In this document: piece after piece, positions 5,891-8,556 of the stretch
Position numbering within the stretch: the stretch's first letter is position 1
How the letters are laid out: every line of letters starts with the position of its first letter
NCBI GenBank assembly: GCA_013694685.1
Contig: JACDBY010000072.1
Location: forward strand, 1 to 8,556
Direction of reading: 5' to 3'
Length of the DNA stretch: 8,556 nt
Origin: Actinomycetota bacterium
Lineage (GTDB): Bacteria; Actinomycetota; Thermoleophilia; Gaiellales; Gaiellaceae
Notes under the pieces: model-generated
Told to the model about the DNA's origin: nothing
What the model saw: only the letters and a program-made list of their open reading frames with translations
Database searches by the model: none
Made by a program: the position numbers and the translations under genes

Positions 5891-6663
5891 AATGACCGCT
5901 CGAGCCACTCCGGCAGGTCGGCGATCGAGCTGAGCACGACGTCGGGACGGAGATCGAGCCGCTCGAGCGTGTCGGGCCGGAACTTGCCCGTGCGGACGAG
6001 CGCCGTGCGCATCCCGAACATCTGCGCACCGTGGAGATCCGCCTCGACGTCGTCGCCGACGAGCCAGGTCAACGCGGGCTCGGCCTGGAGCACGCCGATC
6101 GCGGCGGCGAAGTAGGCGGGGCTCGGCTTACCGAGGACGGTCGCCTCCACCGCGGTCGCGTACTCGAGACCGGCGACGAAGGCTCCTGCATCGAGGAGCG
6201 GCCCCCGGCTCGTCTGCCACCAGCGGTTCTTGTGCAGGCAGTAGAGGTCCGCACCCATCTGGATCTCCGAGAACGCGCGCGCGAGGTTCATGTAGCTGAA
6301 CACCTGGTTCGGCTCGACCGTCTCGTCGCAGCCACCGATCAAGACCGCGTCCGCGCTGTCGCCGACGAGCTCGACGCCCTCCAGATCGGGCACGACGCCG
6401 GCCATCACGAGCGCGAGCACACGCTTACCGGCGAGCTCCCGGGCGGCAGTCAATGCGGGCGTCTGCAGCTCGTCGTCGGTGAGATCGAAGCCGAGCGACC
6501 GGAGCTCCTCGGCGAGTTGGGCGCGCGGTCGCGTCGAGTTGTTCGTCACGAAGCGGAGACTGTGGCCGGTGTCCCGGAGGCGCCGGACTGCCTGCTGCGC
6601 ACCCGGGATCGGGTCGCCGGAGACGTGCAGGACCCCGTCGACGTCCAGGAGAATGCACGCCAT
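5887..6663 (-). CDS. HAD superfamily IIA phosphatase (LHPP / NagD-like)
   Basis: This 258-residue haloacid dehalogenase-fold hydrolase has all four motifs. Motif I is LLDVDGVL (5-12) with nucleophile Asp7 and acid/base Asp9. Motif II is FVTNNST (38-44) with Thr40. Motif III is Lys179 in VLGKPSP (176-182). Motif IV is LVGDDVEADLHGA (201-213). The large C2a cap insertion between motifs II and III places it in subfamily IIA. LHKNRWWQTSRGPLLDAGAFVAGLEYAT (143-170) and VRTGKFRPD (223-231) are characteristic of the LHPP-like group, whose eukaryotic members act on phospholysine, phosphohistidine or pyrophosphate, so a small phosphoester or phosphoramidate is the likely substrate. The exact one is unknown. 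The start at ATG 6663 fits the family N-terminus exactly; longer forms would run through arfB. Its start codon overlaps that of the divergent arfB. It is the first minus-strand gene before acpS. Confidence 0.93.
   Translation of the reverse strand: MACILLDVDGVLHVSGDPIPGAQQAVRRLRDTGHSLRFVTNNSTRPRAQLAEELRSLGFDLTDDELQTPALTAARELAGKRVLALVMAGVVPDLEGVELVGDSADAVLIGGCDETVEPNQVFSYMNLARAFSEIQMGADLYCLHKNRWWQTSRGPLLDAGAFVAGLEYATAVEATVLGKPSPAYFAAAIGVLQAEPALTWLVGDDVEADLHGAQMFGMRTALVRTGKFRPDTLERLDLRPDVVLSSIADLPEWLERSL
6647..6651 (+). promoter_or_regulatory. Ribosome-binding site for arfB inside the HAD coding region
   Basis: AGGAG lies 10 bases before ATG 6662 and only 1 base before another in-frame ATG at 6653. 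The spacing supports 6662 as the arfB start, and the site lies within the first codons of the opposite-strand HAD gene. Confidence 0.5.
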
Positions 6664-7075
6664 GGGCTCGGAGTCTATTCGTGTCACGCGCTCGGTCTCC
6701 ATCGCACCGGGGGAGATCGAGCTGCGCGTCTCGCGCTCGTCCGGGCCGGGGGGCCAGCACGCGAACAAGGCGGAGACGCGCGTCGAGGCCGTCTTCGACG
6801 TCGAGGCATCGCCGTCGCTGACCCCGACGCAGAAGCGGCGTGTGGTCGCCCGGGCCGGAGCCGTCCTACGGGCGGTGGCCCAGGACGAGCGCAGCCAGGC
6901 CCGCAACCGGGAGCTCGCGATCGAGCGGCTCGTCGCGAAACTCACCGAAGCGTTGCGCGTGGAGCGACGCCGTTACCCCACCCGACCCACGGCCGCGTCA
7001 CGCGACCGGCGGCTGCGTGAGAAGAAGCGCCGGTCGGGCGTCAAGCGGCACCGAGCACAGCCGGGCGACGAGTGA
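6662..7075 (+). CDS. arfB: Alternative ribosome-rescue peptidyl-tRNA hydrolase ArfB (YaeJ-type)
   Basis: The 137-residue protein hydrolyses peptidyl-tRNA on ribosomes stalled without a stop codon. The release-factor-like catalytic domain has EIELRVSRSSGPGGQHANK (18-36), with the universal GGQ at 30-32 and the flanking SRSSGPGGQ..NK typical of ArfB rather than of RF1/RF2. No codon-recognition domain is present, and the length matches the about 140-residue ArfB of Escherichia coli. The C-terminal tail (about 114-137: RLREKKRRSGVKRHR) is highly basic, as required for insertion into the empty mRNA channel. This separates it from the mitochondrial-type ICT1 catalytic domain without a tail. ATG 6662 is chosen from homology and the AGGAG at 6647; ATG 6653 is possible. 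The downstream birA start is 7 bases after the stop, so the two are likely co-transcribed. Confidence 0.94.
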   Translation: MGSESIRVTRSVSIAPGEIELRVSRSSGPGGQHANKAETRVEAVFDVEASPSLTPTQKRRVVARAGAVLRAVAQDERSQARNRELAIERLVAKLTEALRVERRRYPTRPTAASRDRRLREKKRRSGVKRHRAQPGDE

Positions 7076-7077
7076 AG

Positions 7078-7102
7078 AGCTTGTGTTGAATCAACACAAG
7101 CT
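7078..7102. promoter_or_regulatory. Perfect 25-base palindrome covering the birA start
   Basis: The left arm AGCTTGTGTTGA (7078-7089) is an exact reverse complement of TCAACACAAGCT (7091-7102), with a single A at the centre. It begins 3 bases after the arfB stop and contains both possible birA initiators, GTG 7083 and TTG 7086. As DNA it could be an operator for a dimeric repressor. As RNA it would form an 11-pair hairpin hiding the start codon and part of the ribosome-binding site. No T-run follows, so it is not a typical terminator. It differs from the E. coli and Bacillus BirA operators as I know them. Confidence 0.6.
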
Positions 7103-7859
7103 GCTCACCAGCGATCGCGTTCGACCGATCCTTCGCGGCCGCTTCGGCGAGCCATACTTCTGGAGCGAGACGTGCTCCTCGACGCAGGACGCCCTTCGTG
7201 ACGCGTCCCTGCCGGAGGGCGCAGTCGCCGTCACGGAGCACCAGGACGCCGGCCGAGGACGCGAGGGCCGAGCCTGGGCGGACGTCACAGGTCGCTCGCT
7301 GCTTCTCTCAGTGCTTCTCCGTCCACCGGGCTCGGGTCCGGCCGAGCAGCTCTCGCTCGTCGCCGGCCTCGCCGTCGCGGAGGCGATCGACGCGACAGCG
7401 GGAACGCGGTCGCAGGTGAAGTGGCCGAACGACGTCCTCCTCGAGGGTCGCAAGGTCGCAGGCATCCTGCTCGAGGCGACGGGTGGCGTCGTGATCTGCG
7501 GGATCGGGGTCAACGTCGACCAGACGGAGGAGGAGCTGCCGGGCGGGACGCGCCTCCCGGCCACCTCGCTGCGTGTGGCAACCGGGGGACGGCCCGAACG
7601 AGCCGACCTGCTCGTGGAGTTGCTCGGGACGCTCGAGCGGCGCTACGACGCGTGGCTCGGAGGTGGTCTCGCGCCGCTCCTGCCCGAGCTCGAGCGGCGG
7701 CATGCGCTTCGCGGACGGCGCGTTCGGCTCGGGGACGAGACGGGGACAGTCGGGCAGATCGCGCCCGACGGCCGGTTGACCCTGACGTGCGCCGACGGAA
7801 CCGTGGTGCTCATCACCAGCGGCGAGGTTTACGTCCTGGAAGAGCCGGTGTCCGACTGA
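7083..7859 (+). CDS. birA: Biotin--[acetyl-CoA carboxylase] ligase, monofunctional
   Basis: This enzyme makes biotinyl-AMP and attaches biotin to the carrier lysine of acetyl-CoA carboxylase and related carboxylases. The 258-residue protein has a biotin/lipoyl ligase catalytic domain: CSSTQDAL (31-38), AGRGREGRAW (56-65, adenylate-binding loop), KWPNDV (113-118), GRKVAGILLEA (122-132, with Lys124 expected to contact biotin) and GIGVNV. It ends in an SH3-like BPL_C domain (about 210-255: LRGRRVRLG ... GEVYVLE). There is no N-terminal winged helix, so it is a class I ligase and should not itself repress biotin genes. GTG 7083 and TTG 7086 are the only plausible starts. A GAAGAG sequence (7074-7079) lies 3 and 6 bases away respectively, which slightly favours TTG on spacing. 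Both sit inside the palindrome. The end of the gene forms part of a hairpin. Confidence 0.95.
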   Translation: MLNQHKLLTSDRVRPILRGRFGEPYFWSETCSSTQDALRDASLPEGAVAVTEHQDAGRGREGRAWADVTGRSLLLSVLLRPPGSGPAEQLSLVAGLAVAEAIDATAGTRSQVKWPNDVLLEGRKVAGILLEATGGVVICGIGVNVDQTEEELPGGTRLPATSLRVATGGRPERADLLVELLGTLERRYDAWLGGGLAPLLPELERRHALRGRRVRLGDETGTVGQIAPDGRLTLTCADGTVVLITSGEVYVLEEPVSD

Positions 7860-7870
7860 AGTCCGACACC
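7847..7870 (+). terminator. Hairpin spanning the birA stop codon
   Basis: GGTGTCCGAC (7847-7856) pairs with GTCCGACACC (7861-7870) with one C-C mismatch, around a TGAA loop that contains the TGA stop. The stem is strong enough to terminate or stabilise the birA transcript 3' end, but there is no U-tract after it. Confidence 0.45.
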
Positions 7871-7901
7871 CCATGGCGGTTGCGGCGCCTACAGGGTCTG
7901 G

Positions 7902-7949
7902 CCTCGCGAACGCGAGGGATCAAGCGACAGCAATCCGCTCCTGCGGATT
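7902..7949. terminator. Two tandem hairpins in the convergent birA / iron-sulfur gene gap
   Basis: CCTCGCG (7902-7908) is the exact reverse complement of CGCGAGG (7911-7917), and AATCCGC (7932-7938) pairs exactly with GCGGATT (7943-7949) around a TCCT loop. They lie between two converging genes (stops at 7859 and 7968), where bidirectional termination is expected. TCGCGAACG (7904-7912) can alternatively pair with CGTTCGCGA (7953-7961), which would enclose the second hairpin. No T-runs are present on either strand, so the assignment rests on position and symmetry. I see no gene in this gap. Confidence 0.45.
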
Positions 7950-7967
7950 CCCCGTTCGCGAAACAGG

Positions 7968-8556
7968 CTACGGATCGCGGGCCTGTACGTGCTGGAAGCC
8001 GAAGCGGCCCTTGATGCAGAGATTCCCGCGGGTGATGTCGTGGTCGTCGGGGCTCGTGACCTTGACGATCGTGTTGTCCTGGACGTGGAGCTCGAGCGAG
8101 CAGCCGACGCCGCAGTACGGACAGATCGTCTCAGTCACGGTCTGCTCGTCCTCCCGCCAGTCGCCCGCCTCCCGGAGCTCGTACTCGGAACGGAACATGA
8201 GCGCGCCGGTCGGACAGACCGCGATGCAGTTCCCGCAGTAGACGCACGCCGACTCGGGGAGCGGCGTCGCAAGCTCCGTCGAGATTCGCGCGTCGAAGCC
8301 CCGCCCGGCGACGTGGATCGCGAAGGTGTTCTGGTACTGCTCGCCGCAGGCGTCGACGCACTTGTAACAGAGGATGCACTTGGCGTAGTCGCGCACGTAG
8401 AGCTCGTTGTCGATCTTGACGGGCTGGTGGACGGTCGCCGCGGTGCGGCCGTCCGGCTCGACGTGGTGCCCGGTGCGCGCTCGGTCGCGGTCGTCGCTCG
8501 GCGGCGCCGGTGGCCCGAAGCGCTCGGGCTCGGCCGCGTACCGCTCGAGATACCCC
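7968..8556 (-). CDS. Formate dehydrogenase-type iron-sulfur protein (N-terminal FdhA/FdsA-like module), 5' end outside window
   Basis: The frame is open from the right edge; 195 residues are visible and the start lies beyond 8556. After a low-complexity linker (about 10-40) comes a double [4Fe-4S] ferredoxin domain: CILCYKCVDAC (Cys60, 63, 66, 70) and CVYCGNCIAVCP (Cys104, 107, 110, 114). This is followed by the molybdopterin-oxidoreductase [4Fe-4S] motif CPYCGVGC ... LCIKGRFGFQHV (Cys145, 148, 152, 180). A TAG stop follows five residues after QHV, where FdhA proteins would continue into the catalytic domain. The spacing of all three cluster sites is intact. It presumably relays electrons between a formate-dehydrogenase-like catalytic subunit, encoded elsewhere, and NAD or another carrier. 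I recall similar free-standing versions in actinobacteria, so this may be a natural split and not a broken gene. An in-frame GTG at 8396 is internal, not the true start. Confidence 0.85.
   Translation of the reverse strand, partial: GYLERYAAEPERFGPPAPPSDDRDRARTGHHVEPDGRTAATVHQPVKIDNELYVRDYAKCILCYKCVDACGEQYQNTFAIHVAGRGFDARISTELATPLPESACVYCGNCIAVCPTGALMFRSEYELREAGDWREDEQTVTETICPYCGVGCSLELHVQDNTIVKVTSPDDHDITRGNLCIKGRFGFQHVQARDP

Noticed and set aside
4302..5933. A 543-residue plus-strand open frame opposite nnr and acpS
   Set aside because: It is the longest frame in the window but is fully antisense to intact nnr and acpS, and no domain can be recognised.
6664..6945. N-terminal extension of the HAD phosphatase across arfB
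   Set aside because: The added region is antisense to the GGQ domain of arfB, whereas the family N-terminus begins at MACILLDVDG.
7873..8241. A 122-residue plus-strand open frame opposite the iron-sulfur gene
   Set aside because: It is antisense to conserved cysteine clusters and lacks any signature of its own.

Overview
The window is GC-rich (about 70 %), densely coded bacterial chromosome. The strong GC bias at third codon positions, the acpS-nnr-alr gene order and the mix of protein families point to an actinobacterium. A deep-branching lineage of the Thermoleophilia kind is my best guess, but that is inference and not demonstrated. I see no tRNA, rRNA, CRISPR array, insertion sequence or phage gene. 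Coding density is very high: most neighbours overlap or lie within 40 bases of each other.

Layout, left to right. Bases 2-430 (+) are the C-terminal end of a histone-deacetylase-fold (AcuC/HDAC-like) hydrolase. It overlaps a short-chain dehydrogenase (to 1197, +) whose fold-consistent start seems to be a rare ATT codon. That gene runs tail-to-tail, with a 17-base overlap, into a minus-strand archaeal-type STAND/AAA+ ATPase (1181-2308). An AT-rich imperfect palindrome (2323-2359) sits just upstream of the ATPase. A minus-strand cluster then reads, in transcription order, HAD-IIA phosphatase (6663-5887), acpS (5851-5456), nnr (5456-4101), alr (4067-3045) and a class I methyltransferase (3052-2375). 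acpS/nnr overlap by 1 base and alr/methyltransferase by 8 bases, so this is very likely one operon. It joins activation of acyl carrier protein, repair of hydrated NAD(P)H and supply of D-alanine for peptidoglycan.

The HAD phosphatase is divergent from arfB, a stop-codon-independent ribosome-rescue hydrolase (6662-7075, +); the two ATG codons share two bases of one CATG. birA (biotin-protein ligase, to 7859, +) follows. Its start codon lies inside a perfect 25-base palindrome (7078-7102). After birA there is an approximately 100-base convergent gap rich in hairpins. The right edge (7968-8556, -) holds an iron-sulfur protein like the N-terminal part of formate dehydrogenase alpha subunits; it ends just after the fourth cysteine of the molybdopterin-type [4Fe-4S] site and lacks the catalytic domain.

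Most of the window is recognisable housekeeping. The points most worth following are the ATPase with its AT-rich palindrome, the palindrome over the birA start, the stand-alone iron-sulfur module, the dispersed-repeat-like hairpin between the HAD gene and acpS, and the ATT start of the dehydrogenase. I found no convincing wholly new multi-gene system.
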